Positions 38,831 through 49,700 of a stretch of 64,000 nt of DNA are shown piece by piece. The DNA lies in contig NC_092613.1 in NCBI RefSeq assembly GCF_047663525.1, positions 5,791,501 to 5,855,500 on the forward strand. The letters run 5' to 3'. Source of the stretch: Anas platyrhynchos (taxonomy: Eukaryota; Chordata; Aves; Anseriformes; Anatidae). Position numbers and translations under genes: made by a program. How positions within the stretch are numbered: position 1 is the stretch's first letter; every line of letters begins with the position of its first letter. The notes under the pieces were generated by a model that was given only the letters and a program-made list of their open reading frames with translations, was not told the DNA's origin and did no database searches.

Positions 38831-41800
38831 ATGTTCTCCAACAGGTTCCACAGGAGGGGGTTCCAGGATGCTCCCTGGGAGGTAGGTGGTGGTGGTGGTG
38901 GTGGTGGTGGTGGTTGTGGTGGGAGTGGAGGGGCTCCGTGGGGCTCCTCTCTGGGGTGCTGAGGGTGGCTGCGTGCTGCTCCAGCCCTTGGGATGCTGAG
39001 GAGCTGAGGGAGCATCACCACAGCCTGTGGGGGGAACTGGGAAGACTGGGAATGGGCTGGGACCTTGGCTGGGTGGGCTCTGGGTTCAGCATCCCTCTGG
39101 TTTGGGGAGGGTCTCATCCTGCTCTCTGTGTCCTCTCTGCAGGAGGGGCCGTGGCAGCCCAGACCCTACGGTGCCGGCCCCCAGGACAACTGGTACAAGC
39201 CGTCCTGGGAGCACCAGCCCTGGAGAGGCAAGCACAACAGGCACCCGGTAAGGGGGTTTGTTGGGGTTTGTGGGGTGCTCTTGGGGTTTGTGGGGTGCGG
39301 CTCCCCCCGAGCAACCGCAGTGCAGCTTTCGTTAGGTCGTAACCATCTGCCCTGATAGGGGCACAGGGGAGGGAGAGGGCCTCGTGAAGGCAGTGCAGCG
39401 TCTCTCCCAGACCCCAACAACTACCCCTAGACTCATTTCTGGAGCATTTCCCAATATGACCCATTCCTGCCCAGGAAAGGGCTGCGCAGGACGCCTGAAC
39501 CTGCCCAAAGAGGTGGGGACTGAGCTTTAAAAACCCTGACACGAAAGCGTCCGGGTGTGCGCCCACCACCTGAGAGCCTGAAGAGGCCAACTCGATACGG
39601 GATCCACAGCTGGTGGTGTCTCTCTCTACCCCTCAACCCCTATATTTATTTATTTTTCCTTTATTTGGAACGTTTGTGCTTTTGCCCAGCATCTAATATT
39701 TCCTCAGCAAATTATCAGGCAAAGTTTAACCCTGTTGAAACCCTGGAAGACTCGGAGCGTCTCGCCCTCCAACCCAGAGATTCAAACCAACCTATCTCTT
39801 CCCCGGCCAAGCAGGACGGGACAGGGTTCCCCTACAAATTGGGGGTGACCAAATTGGGGGAGCACGAGAAAGAAAGCTTGGGGCCACGGTGGGAAGGGGG
39901 AACCGGGGTAAAACCAAAACTCCTGCTGGAAAGCCCACGGCTACACAGATGCCCAAAGTGAGCTGCCCCTGGTCCTCACCAGCAGTGCTTTGCCTTGGCA
40001 GCCTGGTCCCTGGAAGCCCTGGCCTTTCCCCGGCCCCTCCGACTTCTATAGGATGGATGGGGACAGGAGATGGAAACCCCAGGACTGTCCCCGTCCGCCA
40101 CCCCCCTGGGACTACAGAGAGGAGCACCAAAGACAGGAGGAAAACTTCACTGAGGACTCGTACCCGGTGAGGGGAGGCGGGCAGGGGAGGGTTGGTGGGG
40201 CCGTGGCTGTGCCAGGCGCAGTGCCCCGGGATCCGTGCCTAAATCTGCCTCTCCCCACAGGTGCAGCCGCTGTTTGCCCCGGATTCCTTCACCTGGTCGG
40301 AGTTCCCCGGCAACGAGCACCCCTCTGCCGACTTCTCGTGGTGGGTGCCCGCACCGAGGGCAGGGGCTGGAGAAGGGGACGGATCCCACAGCAGGCTGTG
40401 GGGCCGGGTGTGAGGTTGCACCAGAGATCCCTGCCAGCCTAAATTCCCCCCCCGGGGACTGTGTTGAATCCTGCAGGGAGCAAGGGGCCTTCCAGGAAAG
40501 CTGCCCGCCCTGGCGTCCTCGTGGCCCAAGCCACAGACGCTGCCGTTACATTCGCCATGTCCAGCAGGAGACGTTGGTGTACCACAGCCCGGCCCCTCCC
40601 CAGCTCCCCAAAGGTTCGTGCTGCCACCGTGGTGCCTGCCCGGGGATGCCCAGGACGCTGCCACGGTGTGTGCAGCCAGCAGCATCTCCATGGTAAGGGT
40701 GAGGATTTGGTGAATTCCACCCCTTTGTCCTTCTTGCTCCGCAGGGAAGCAGGCGTCCTCCAAATCCTCCCAGTCCTGCCCCCAGGAGAGCCAGCCAGGA
40801 GGCAAGGGAGATGCGCAGAGCCTTGCTGCTCCCCAGCCAGCTAGTGCCAGCAAGGACAGCGTGCAGAGCGGGGAGAAGGTGGCTGAGGTGGGTTTTTACC
40901 TCCAGCACACCCTTGTTTCATGGCCACGTAGCTCTCGTGGTGCTGCCGTGTCCCTGAGCAAGGTGATTTCCCCCAGGGCCTGCCGGCAGCCAGCGGAAAG
41001 GTGCCGGAGCCCTCCGGGCCAGCAGCCTCCCCGCAGAAGAGCCCAGCCGCTGATCCTCAGGCTGTGGAGCAGGAGCCAGCAGCTGGAGCAAGGCTGGTAG
41101 GAGTACGGGGCTGCTTGCACCCTCAGAGGATCCCTTCATCCCATGTAACACCTCGCTTCTCTCACCCAGCCCTTTCTGCCTCACTGGCTCTGACAGAACG
41201 TGGGATGTTTTCCTGGCTTCTCTGGGGCTGCAAAGCCCCTGCTTTCCTTGGGGTTTTAGCACCCTGCCTGTCCCCTTCCCCAGGAGGGATGAACGTCCCT
41301 GCCTTACGCCATTCCCTGCACCCAGGTTGAGCCAGAAGACAGGCAGAAAGCTGCAGGCAGCCAGAGCCCGGGCCCCTCTGCTTTGAAAACGGAGCCAGCC
41401 CTGCCAGAGAACACCTGTACCAGGACAGAGGAGGACTTAGAGCAGGTACGAGCTGCTGCATCCATCTCCTCTTTCTGCCCTGCTGCAGTGCCGCGAAGGA
41501 GGTGGGATTTTTGCAGTCCTCTCCACAAACCTTTTCCCATTTTCCCCGTACTGACAGCCCTCGGTGGACTCTGAAGCGCACCCAAAACGCTTTGTGCAGG
41601 TAGAGCCGTGCAGCCAAAGCGTCCCTGAGGCCGCAGCGGGTGCTGGGTCCCCACCCCACAGCACCTCAGCCCCCCAGGAGCCTGTGGAAACGGCCGGTGC
41701 TGCAGCGAGCCTGGGTGTGGAGGTACGTGCAGGGCTCTGCCTGCTCTCCTGGGCACGGCAGCAGCCTCCCATGGTGGGATGGGTTTCAGGCCGTTGCCGC

Positions 41801-43184
41801 ACAGCTCTGCAGCGTTTCCTCCTGCTGAGCTTTCCCTTCCTGAAGGCAGCAGCGTTTGCTTGGCTCCCTCTGCTCTCACACAGCTGCTGCCTCCCTCCCC
41901 TGGGTGCTTTCTCTCCCGAGGGCTTCTCGGTGGACTTCATCTCTCTGAAAACTCGCAGGTCTCACCAGGAGCTGCCGAGGAGCCCGATGCACAGCAAAGC
42001 CAAGCCAGCTCCAACGTCTGCAGCGAGCCAGCAGCATCACCCAGGACAGGACACCCTCCTGGGGATGGGACAGAGCTGGTACGTGCGCAGCCCTGCCTTC
42101 TGTGCAGGAACGGTGCCCTCGTGTCCCTGGGAACCACCCGCAGCGAGGCTCAGGAGCACGGAGCTAACCCAGGAGCCCCAGGGGGAATTTTCTCGCTGGC
42201 CTTGCCAGCCCCAGGATTACGTGCTGGGGTTAAAGCGCCGCTTTGTCTGGGTGCAGCGCCCGTATCAGCCCCGCTGTCGGCCGTGCAGGAGACACCGATA
42301 AATCGGAGACGGTTTGGAGACGGGCCAAAAAAATAACTCGGGGATTGGGAGTGTGCTGGAGCGTGACCGACCCCAGGACTGGAGCTTTAACGAAGCAAAT
42401 GAGTGTGGCAGAGTGGCTTAATTACTGCCTAATGGGGAAGAGAAATCAGCTGGAGGGGGCCCTTGGGTCTCAGAGGTGCTGGTGCCAGTGCTGTGCTGGG
42501 AGGGAAGGGGGTGACGAGGTGCCGGGGGTGCCCTCGTAGGGTGGCTGGTCCCCAGCAGCCCCAATTCGGTCCCAACCCCGCTCCTGTTCCTTTGCCCTCT
42601 CCTTTTCCCTTTCAAAGCATGCGACCTTCCCTCGTTTTTCCCCTGCCCAGGCTGCAGGCTGCCAGCCCTTGCTCTGCTCCATGCTCCCCGCACCCTCCCC
42701 AGCCAGCACAGACCTGCGCTCCGCCGCTGTCCTTGCCAGGAAAGAGGAGATCGAGCTGGTGAGTCCTGGCGGGTACATGTGGGATTTGGGGCTAGCCGAG
42801 GAGATGGGGACACCCCCGAGGTTCAAAATCCACGTGGAATAAGGTGACACGGGGTGATGGGCAAGCTGTGGGGCAGCCCCGGGTGCTGTGGGGAGGGGCT
42901 GTCACCCCCGAGGGGGGGAAAAAACTCCCCGAGAGGGCTTCGTGCAGCTTAGGGAGAGGTTTTGGGGTGCCCCCTGCTGCCCCTTTTGCCTCTCCCTGCA
43001 GTCGTACCAGCAGTTCAGCCTGACCATCGCCGTGGTGGCCACGATGCTGCTGGAGAAGGAGCCCTCCATGGAGGCGGCGCTGGGGCTGGCGCTGAGGGCC
43101 AACCTGCGCCAAGTGCGCACCCACCACCTCCAGGAGCTGGAGGATTTCATCAACAGCTACGACTCCGGCACCCCCAGCCCCTAA
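38831..43184 (+). CDS. Periphilin-1-like protein (twelve coding exons)
   Basis: Coding exons are 38831-38881, 39143-39247, 40002-40166, 40261-40340, 40477-40613, 40745-40887, 40977-41096, 41326-41445, 41558-41722, 41959-42078, 42651-42758 and 43002-43184, giving 498 residues. The N-terminal third is rich in Trp, Pro, Arg and Tyr (starts MFSNRFHRRGFQ). The middle is a low-complexity Ala/Pro/Ser/Gln/Glu linker. Residues about 425-493 contain ARKEEIEL, then YQQFSLTIAVVATMLLEKEP and LQELEDFINSYD, which match the C-terminal Lge1-like helical domain of periphilin-1. That domain binds TASOR in the HUSH heterochromatin complex. A silencing role is inferred from that domain only. Exons 1 and 4 have clean donors. 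The donor of exon 5 (AAAG/GTTCGT) is weak and chosen for frame. Upstream leader exons are unknown. Another member of the periphilin family, rather than PPHLN1 itself, is the likely identity. Confidence 0.82.
38886..38930 (+). repeat. (GGT)n microsatellite at a splice donor
   Basis: About ten GGT units, slightly imperfect at the end, begin four bases into the first intron of the periphilin-like gene, directly after its GAG/GTAGGT donor. Confidence 0.9.
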
Positions 43185-43550
43185 ACGGGGGGGAGAATGT
43201 GTGGAGTCCCCCGTGTCGGGGTCGGTGAGGTCCCTCCGCCCCTCCTGGAGGTGGAAAGGGGGTGTGGAGGTCGGGGGCCAGCCAGAAATTGGGGTTTGCA
43301 GGCAGGGAACGGGGTCGTGGGCAGGTTGTCCCCACCCCGAGCTGAATTTTCAAGAAAAGAGGGTTTTACTGAAGAGTAGCGGGAGGGAGAGCAGCTGGGG
43401 CAGGGGGGACGGGAGGGCTCCCCCCTTCTCCCTTCTCAGAGCTCCTTGCTCTCTTCTTGTGGCGTTGTGCTGCTCCGTTAAACCCTGGGCTGTGGTCTTG
43501 TTTTTTTTTTTTATAAAAAAAATAATAAAAAAATAAACGAGCTTTGATCC
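43185..43550 (+). terminator. 3' UTR and polyadenylation signals of the periphilin-like gene
   Basis: The TAA at 43182-43184 is followed by about 340 bases of G-rich UTR, then an A/T-rich stretch with AATAAA at 43524-43529 and 43532-43537. A TG-rich element (GCTGTTGTTCTGCTCC) follows about 20 bases later, the normal arrangement for cleavage near 43555. Confidence 0.75.
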
Positions 43551-43719
43551 TTGCACCGCTGTTGTTCTGCTCCTGCTCTGCCGGGGTCAGTGTGCAGGGA
43601 TTTGTGGTGGCCCCCCCAGCCTGACCCCACCCTGGGGACCCTCTCCTGGGGTCTGTGGTTCTCCGGCAGCACGGCAAAACCTGGGCTGGGAAGGAAATCA
43701 GGCCAGGCACTGTCGGCTC

Positions 43720-44272
43720 TCCTGCGTTCAGGTCTCAGCTGAGCTTTATTGGAGCACCGTCCCCTCCCCGTGGTGGCAGCACCCTACGGGACAGCATCAG
43801 CACCCCTCCAAAGAGTCCCTGCAGGTGAGAGACCCCCACTCGGCGTCTGGATCTGACCCCGGGGGCCAAATAAATCCCTCCTGTCCGAGTCAGGCAGAAG
43901 CCCCTGCCCTCGTCCTAAGCCCCCGGCTGCCCTCCCTGCTGCGTTGCTGCTCTCCGAGGCTGCCAGCTTGGCTGGGACGGGAGCTGGCGAGCGCGCCCCG
44001 GTGCGGGCTGCTGCCTCCCTGCTCCCTACTCGCTTTACCTGTTCCTAATTGCGGGAGAGGCCGGCAGGAAGGGCAGGCTGTGCTTCGCCTGCGGCTACCG
44101 GTGAAAGGATCCCGGCGGCTTCTCCCCACCGGCTTTGGGCTGTGTCCAAAATGCGCTTGGAATGCACGGAGACCACGGCAGGGGGATGAGGACCCCCCCT
44201 CCCCTTCCTCCAGCTGCTGTCCTCCTGCTTAAATACCGTGCAAAGTGCTTCCCCCGGCGAGGCGCGGGGGCC
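43720..44272 (-). terminator. PRICKLE4: PRICKLE4 3' UTR with polyadenylation signal
   Basis: On the minus strand an AATAAA lies at 43750-43745, about 520 bases after the PRICKLE4 stop. The intervening sequence has no convincing reading frame. The two convergent genes therefore appear to end within roughly 200 bases of each other. Confidence 0.65.
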
Positions 44273-46762
44273 CTAGGACACGCTGCAGTGCTTGCTGCTG
44301 CCCCGCGGCTTCGCCGTCCTGCCCCCGGCCCTCTCTGGGGGTTCCCTGCCCAGGGAGCTCATCCCGGGCTTGGGAATGGGCTTCCCGAAGAAGAAGCCTT
44401 CCTCTTCCGAGTCCGAGTCCGAAGATGAGGAGCAGGTGGGGCACCAGGAGTCATCCTCTTCCGTGATGTCCTGCAGGTCGGTGTCCTCCGGCCGTGGGCT
44501 GTGTAGGGCAGGGGACAGCCCCGCTGGGAGGGCTGGGTTTCCGTCACCTGCTGGTGTTCGGGCACGAGGATCCCCCAAAATTGGGGGGCTTGGGGCTCCG
44601 AGCCCCTTGGGCCCCTCTGTGCCGGGCTGGGGGCTGCCCCCTGGCCCCTGCATCCCCGCGTGCGCTGCGTCCCGGCTCCTCTCTGTGGCTGCTTCGTGGT
44701 CCTGGAGGCTCCTGAAGGCAGGATGCAGGGAGGCCTGATCCGGAGACATCTCTGCAAGAAGGAAAAGCGAGGAAGGGTGAGGAAGGAGGGAGCCGAGCCC
44801 ACCCTGGTTCTGCAGCGAGGGCTGCTCGGGGTGCAAGACAAGGCTGCTGCAACCCACCCGCAGCTCCCACTGCTGCTGCGGCCCCGATCGGTGCAGCGCT
44901 CACACCACGCACCCCAAAAGCACCCCAGGGCTCTGCAGCAGCCGAGCAGAGCCTGGCTTTGCTTCTACCTCCCTCCCACTGCCCTGAAAACGCTGCGCTC
45001 GGATCCCTACCGCCGCCTTCCACCCGTTTCCACTCGCTTCCACTCGAGGCGCTCCCCGGCGCGGGCCTGGCTGCGTGGCCGGCTCGGGAGAGGGGCGTCG
45101 AGTCGGGGGACGGGGCCGAGACGAAAGCTGAATCGGAGGAGTCAGAGGCGCTGGAGACCGTGTCCAGCCCCAGGCTGCAGCTCTCGGAGCAGAAGAGGCG
45201 CCCGTGGCGAGCGGTGAGGGGCTGCCCCCGCAGCGGTTTTCGGCACAGGCTGCAGCAGAAGCAGGGGGCTCGGGCGTGCCAGTGGAGCCCCTGGTGCGTG
45301 GCCTCCTCGCTGTCGACACCTGAGGGGTGGCCGTGGGTGAGCGAGGGGCTCTCCCCGCCGCCACCTCCCCCTCCCCAAAAATCCATCAACCCCACCCTGC
45401 TCGTACCGATGGGGTCCCCGCAGGCCTGGCAGGGCTCGGCGAAGAGGCTGTCGAAGCAGCCGCGGCAGCAGGGCCGCCCGCTCCTCATCACGTAGCGCTG
45501 CCCGCACAGCGGCGCCTCGCACTCCAGGCAGCAGAAATGCTCCGGGTGCCAGCGCCGACCCTCCGCCTCGATGCACTCCTCCATGAAAATCAGCTGCAGG
45601 GGGACAAAAACCCGATCCTGTAGCAGCCGGACAGAAAACCCGCCACCCACTGCCTGCTTTTTGGGGGCCGAGGGACTTCGGGGCAGGCGTGGGGCTCCGT
45701 GCAGGGTTCGGGAAGGAATCCTTCCTCCTGCCCTGCAGCTCCTGGCCAAGCACGGAGCACTGGATGATGGCAAAAAAACAAAACAACTACAAAAAAAATA
45801 AAATAAAAAATAAAAAATAAAAAAAATAAAAAAAGAACTAAAAGCATCCTCCCCACCGGCACCCACCTGGTCGCAGGAGGCGCAGCGGGGTCGGAAGAGC
45901 TCGGCGTGGTGCCGGCCGCAGTAGATCCTCCCGTCCTGCTGGAAGTAGATGAGATCCACCAGGGGCTGGTGGCAGAAGTGGCAGGAGAAGCAGGACGGGT
46001 GCCAGAAGTGGTCTCCCAGGCGGGACGCCGAAATCCCGGGGTCGCCTTTGTTCAGCCTCCGGCCGCACTGCAAGATACGGAGAGGGGGAGGAGGGGGGGG
46101 CTGGGGGTCAGGAGGGCTTTTTGGGGGATGGTTTGGTGGCGTGTGGCCCCCCGGGGGAGGACACCCTCACCTCCTTGCAGGGACAGCCGTGGCAGGGACC
46201 TGGCACGGGACATTCCTGCCCCTGCCCCAGCGCCTCCCGTCTGCGGCGGGCGCTGAAGGCTCGGAGCTGCTTCCTCTCCTCCTCGGCGAGCCCGGGGCAG
46301 TACCGCTCCTGCACGGGGTAAAAGAGGTGAGGGACAGCGAGGAAATAAAACCCCGGGGAGGGCAGCAGCGAATAAATCCGTGTCTTACATCGCAGTCCTG
46401 AGGAGGCAGCTGCTGCAGGAGGGCTTTGACGCGGAGCTGGCTCCGGTCAGCGGGAGAGGCAGGATCCAGCGAGCGGCTCTCGAAGCACGCGGGGACCTGG
46501 GGACACGGCACGGGGACACAAACGGGGGGATGATCGGGGGGTTGAAGCGGTTTCGCCCCTTTGGGGCAGAGCGGGAGCAAAGGGAGCCCCGCGAGGGCCA
46601 GGCGCTGCCCACCTTGGGGGGCGCAGGGTCTGCGGGGGGCTCCAGGTACTCTTCCAGGGCACAGCCGGAGTCGCTGTCGGACGAGGCTGGGGGGAGGCCG
46701 GTGGCGGTGCCGCAGGGGGGGGGCTCGTCCGGCTGGGGCCATGCGGGGCTCGGCAGGGACAT
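44273..46762 (-). CDS. PRICKLE4: Prickle planar cell polarity protein 4 (seven coding exons)
   Basis: Coding exons on the minus strand are 46762-46613, 46496-46389, 46308-46171, 46067-45867, 45593-45407, 45319-45011 and 44751-44273, giving 523 residues. All introns are GT/AG and phases join cleanly. An acidic Ser/Asp N-terminus (SSDSDSGCALEEYLEPP) precedes a reduced PET-type segment (VKALLQQLPPQDCDERY, then EEERKQLRAFSARRR; residues about 71-120). LIM1 starts at Cys130 (CKEC) and includes LVDLIYFQQDGRIYCGRHHA. LIM2 starts at Cys194 with ECIEAEGRRWHPEHFCC. LIM3 spans about 254-309 with GLHWHARAPCFCC. Then come a prickle signature SASDSSDSAF, SSSSDSDSEEEGFFFGKPIP, and the C-terminus KHCSVS, a CaaX-like prenylation signal as in other prickles. 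The start ATG is three bases after an acceptor, so a leader exon lies upstream. The role in planar polarity or transcriptional regulation is by family, not shown here. Confidence 0.95.
45770..45836. repeat. A/AATA-rich simple repeat in a PRICKLE4 intron
   Basis: A 60-odd-base run of AAAATA and AAAAT units lies in the intron between the LIM1 and LIM2 exons of PRICKLE4. It is T-rich on the sense strand. Confidence 0.85.
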
Positions 46763-49700
46763 GAGCTGCGGAGAGAGAGGAGAGGAGCTGGGGGAGACCC
46801 GCGGCACGGCGGGGAGAAGGGGGCTGGCTGGCCCCAGGAGGGGTCATCAAAGGGACCTCGAGACCCTTTGCTGAATGTCCACAGAGGTGCAAGGGCTTTG
46901 GGGGGGTCGTTCCCTTCTCGGCAAGGGTGAGAAACAAACCCACACCGAGGTGCTCACTGGTCTGGGGCTGTTGGTGTTGGGGTGAAGCTGCACAACGGGG
47001 AGACTCTGGGTGTTTGTGCTCAGCCTGGAAGAGGTTTCGGGAAGCCCCGCTGCCTGTTTGCTCACCCACAGCAGGAGATTTTCCCTGGCTGCCCCCAGCC
47101 CTGTGCTGATCCCACGGCCGATCCCTGGTTTAGTGGCCTGTCCCCAAGCGAAGCAGTGGGAGGAGACCGAGGTCTAGCCCAATTCACTGGAAAATAATTT
47201 ATTCCCCCTGGGCTGCTATTGTTCTGCCCCAAGCTGCTGTTCCTGCCCGGGCAGCCGGCTCGCCCAGCCGCCACCGCCTGCCTGGCTAATGGGTCCGGGG
47301 TGGAAACCCGGCCGTCCCCATCCGTCCCCTCCTCCCCACACGCCACTTGTCACCGCTCGCTTCCTTCCTGCCTCGGCTTTCCAAAACCAAGCGAGGCAGC
47401 GAGGCCGTGGCTCCCTGCGCGCTCTGCCAGGCGTCCTGCGAGGGGGGGAGTTGGGAGGGATGGGGCCACGCTGTGCCCCTCCGCACCCTGAGTCCCCAAC
47501 CGTGCCATCGCCACCTCGCTCGGGCACCCAGCAGGAGCTGGGACCTGCCCTGGGACCTGCTTTCCATGAGCTGGAGCTGTAGTTTGGTGACCCTCAAGCC
47601 ACGTGGCCACATGCTGGCAGGTGGCTCCGGGTCTCCTCGTGCCACAAAATCCAGCTCGTTCCTCCGCAGCGAGGTGGCACGTCCCTGCTGGGCGCTCCAG
47701 GACAGAAGCAGCGACCGCATCGCTGCTGCTCCCATAAAACAGCTTCAACACCCCCAGCTCAGCCCCAGCTCTCAGCACCTTCCTCCACGCAGCAGCTCAG
47801 GGCACCCAAAGGTGGCCGGCTCCGAGCTTCTGCTCCGGGCTCCAGCTGGGAGCTGGGGGGATCAACCCGGTTGCTCAGGTTGCCTTGGTGCACAGCTCAA
47901 TGATTAACGCGGCATCGGCCGGCTGACGGCATGGAACAGACAGGCTGCACCGAGGGGGAAGACGGTGTCTGAGCCAATTCTGCGTATTTACAGCCCAAAG
48001 AGAGCCCTGCCTTGGTGAGGACCTCTCTACGAGGGCTGCTGGTGGTGGATCAGGGAACAACCTTGGCTCTAGAGCTGCGATGGGGACTGGCTCCTGTCAC
48101 CAGGGTGCTGGCTAAGGACACCCGTGGGTCCAGCATCCTGGATCTGCTGCTGCTTGGTCCCCGTTGGTAACACAGCCCTGCTCTCCCCATGGGACGTGGA
48201 TGGCCGTCTCAGGCTTTGCTTGGGTCATTAAGACTCCAAGCTGCCTTTGTCTCTAATCTCTTGGGGTTTTGTTGTCACTGGCCCCCTTTGATGCCCCGTG
48301 GAGGCAGCAGGGCGCACGGGGCTCCCCGTCCCGGGGCTGGCAGCGGGGTAAGGCTGGGGAGAACGGAGCGGGCAGGGCCGTGAATCAATGGGGCCGTGCT
48401 GGGGGAGCCCAGCCCAGCCCGGTTTGATGTGATTACGCCGGCTGGCAGCCGTCTGGGCTGCGAACGAGTCCCTGTAATTAGCCCCAGACGGTGACAGCGC
48501 TGCGCGCCTCCCATGCTAAGGAGCCAGGCAGCCCCGACAGGTCCGGCTCCTCTGCTCTGCTCCCGTCCCCTCTTCCTTCCTCGCCGCCGGCGGGCAGTCC
48601 TGCTATCGCCCTGCCCTGCCAGCCCGTGGAGGGATGCGGGATGCTCCCGGCGGGGCCACCAGCCCTGGCGTCAGGGGAGGTGGCAGGAGGGCGCGTTGGG
48701 GACCTGCTCCTCCCCGCCGGCACGGCGCGTCCCCCCAGCAGGGCCACGCGAGGGACCAGTCGGACGGGCTGAGAGCCGCCCCGTGGAGCTTCCATGGGCT
48801 TCAAAAGCCTCTGGTCCTGCCCCAGGAGTTCCTCCAGCCTGCACCCGCTCTAAAGGATGGGCGCTGTCCTTGCCATGCTCCCCTGCCTGCTCGGTGCCTT
48901 TTGGTGCCGGCACCGCCTGGCTCGGTGGCCCCGCAGCGCTCCCCGTCCTGCTCCAAGTCCATTTCTGTGCTCTTTGGGAAGCGCTTGCAGCTCCCTGGCT
49001 AAAAGAGGCTGAAACCCATGGGAATTTTAATCCCCTTTGGGAGCAGCCTCAGTCCCCGGCTGGCCGTGGGAGCGCGTGTGGGCTGCCAGCCCTCTCCTGC
49101 CAAGGTCGCAGCGTTACCGTGCGGCGCAGCCACCCCGGCCCATTCGCATTCAGCGCAGCCTCCCGCTTCCCTGCCCGGCCAGGGGCTGCTCTGCATCCCT
49201 GCCACAGCCCTCGTTTTTTTCTGAAGCACTGCTCCCTTTTCCCCGACCCGCTTTCAGCCACCTCCGTCCTATTTTCCACCAAACACTCCCCGGCTCCCCA
49301 GCCCTGAGGAAAAGCATCTGCTGGCCATGGCCAAAAAAAAAAAAAAAAATAAATAAAATATAAAGGCCGGATCCCCTTTCAAGCGCCCCAACGCCCTGGC
49401 ACGGCTCGGTGCGCCTCACCCCCACCATAACCTGTTTGTGCTTCTGCTCCCGTCAACACAGCTGCAGCGGAGGTGCGTGGCGATGGAGCTGCAGAGATGC
49501 GCTCGGGCTGAGATAAGCTGAGCTCTGGCCAGGCGAGCTGGAGCAGCTCGTCCTGCAGAGCAACCAAAGCCAGCCTGCCCCAGCCTGGTCCCCAAATCCC
49601 TCAGGAGCAGGATCGGTGCCTGGGTGCCTGGCACAGCCGTCCCCGGGGTTGGCAGCGAGGAGGGACAGGGACAGCGCACAGCCCAGGTGCTGTGGCACAG

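Noticed and set aside
44544-46073. A single 509-codon minus-strand open frame covering LIM exons
   Set aside because: It reads through PRICKLE4 introns, including the A/T-rich repeat. The spliced seven-exon model gives intact LIM domains and the correct C-terminus.
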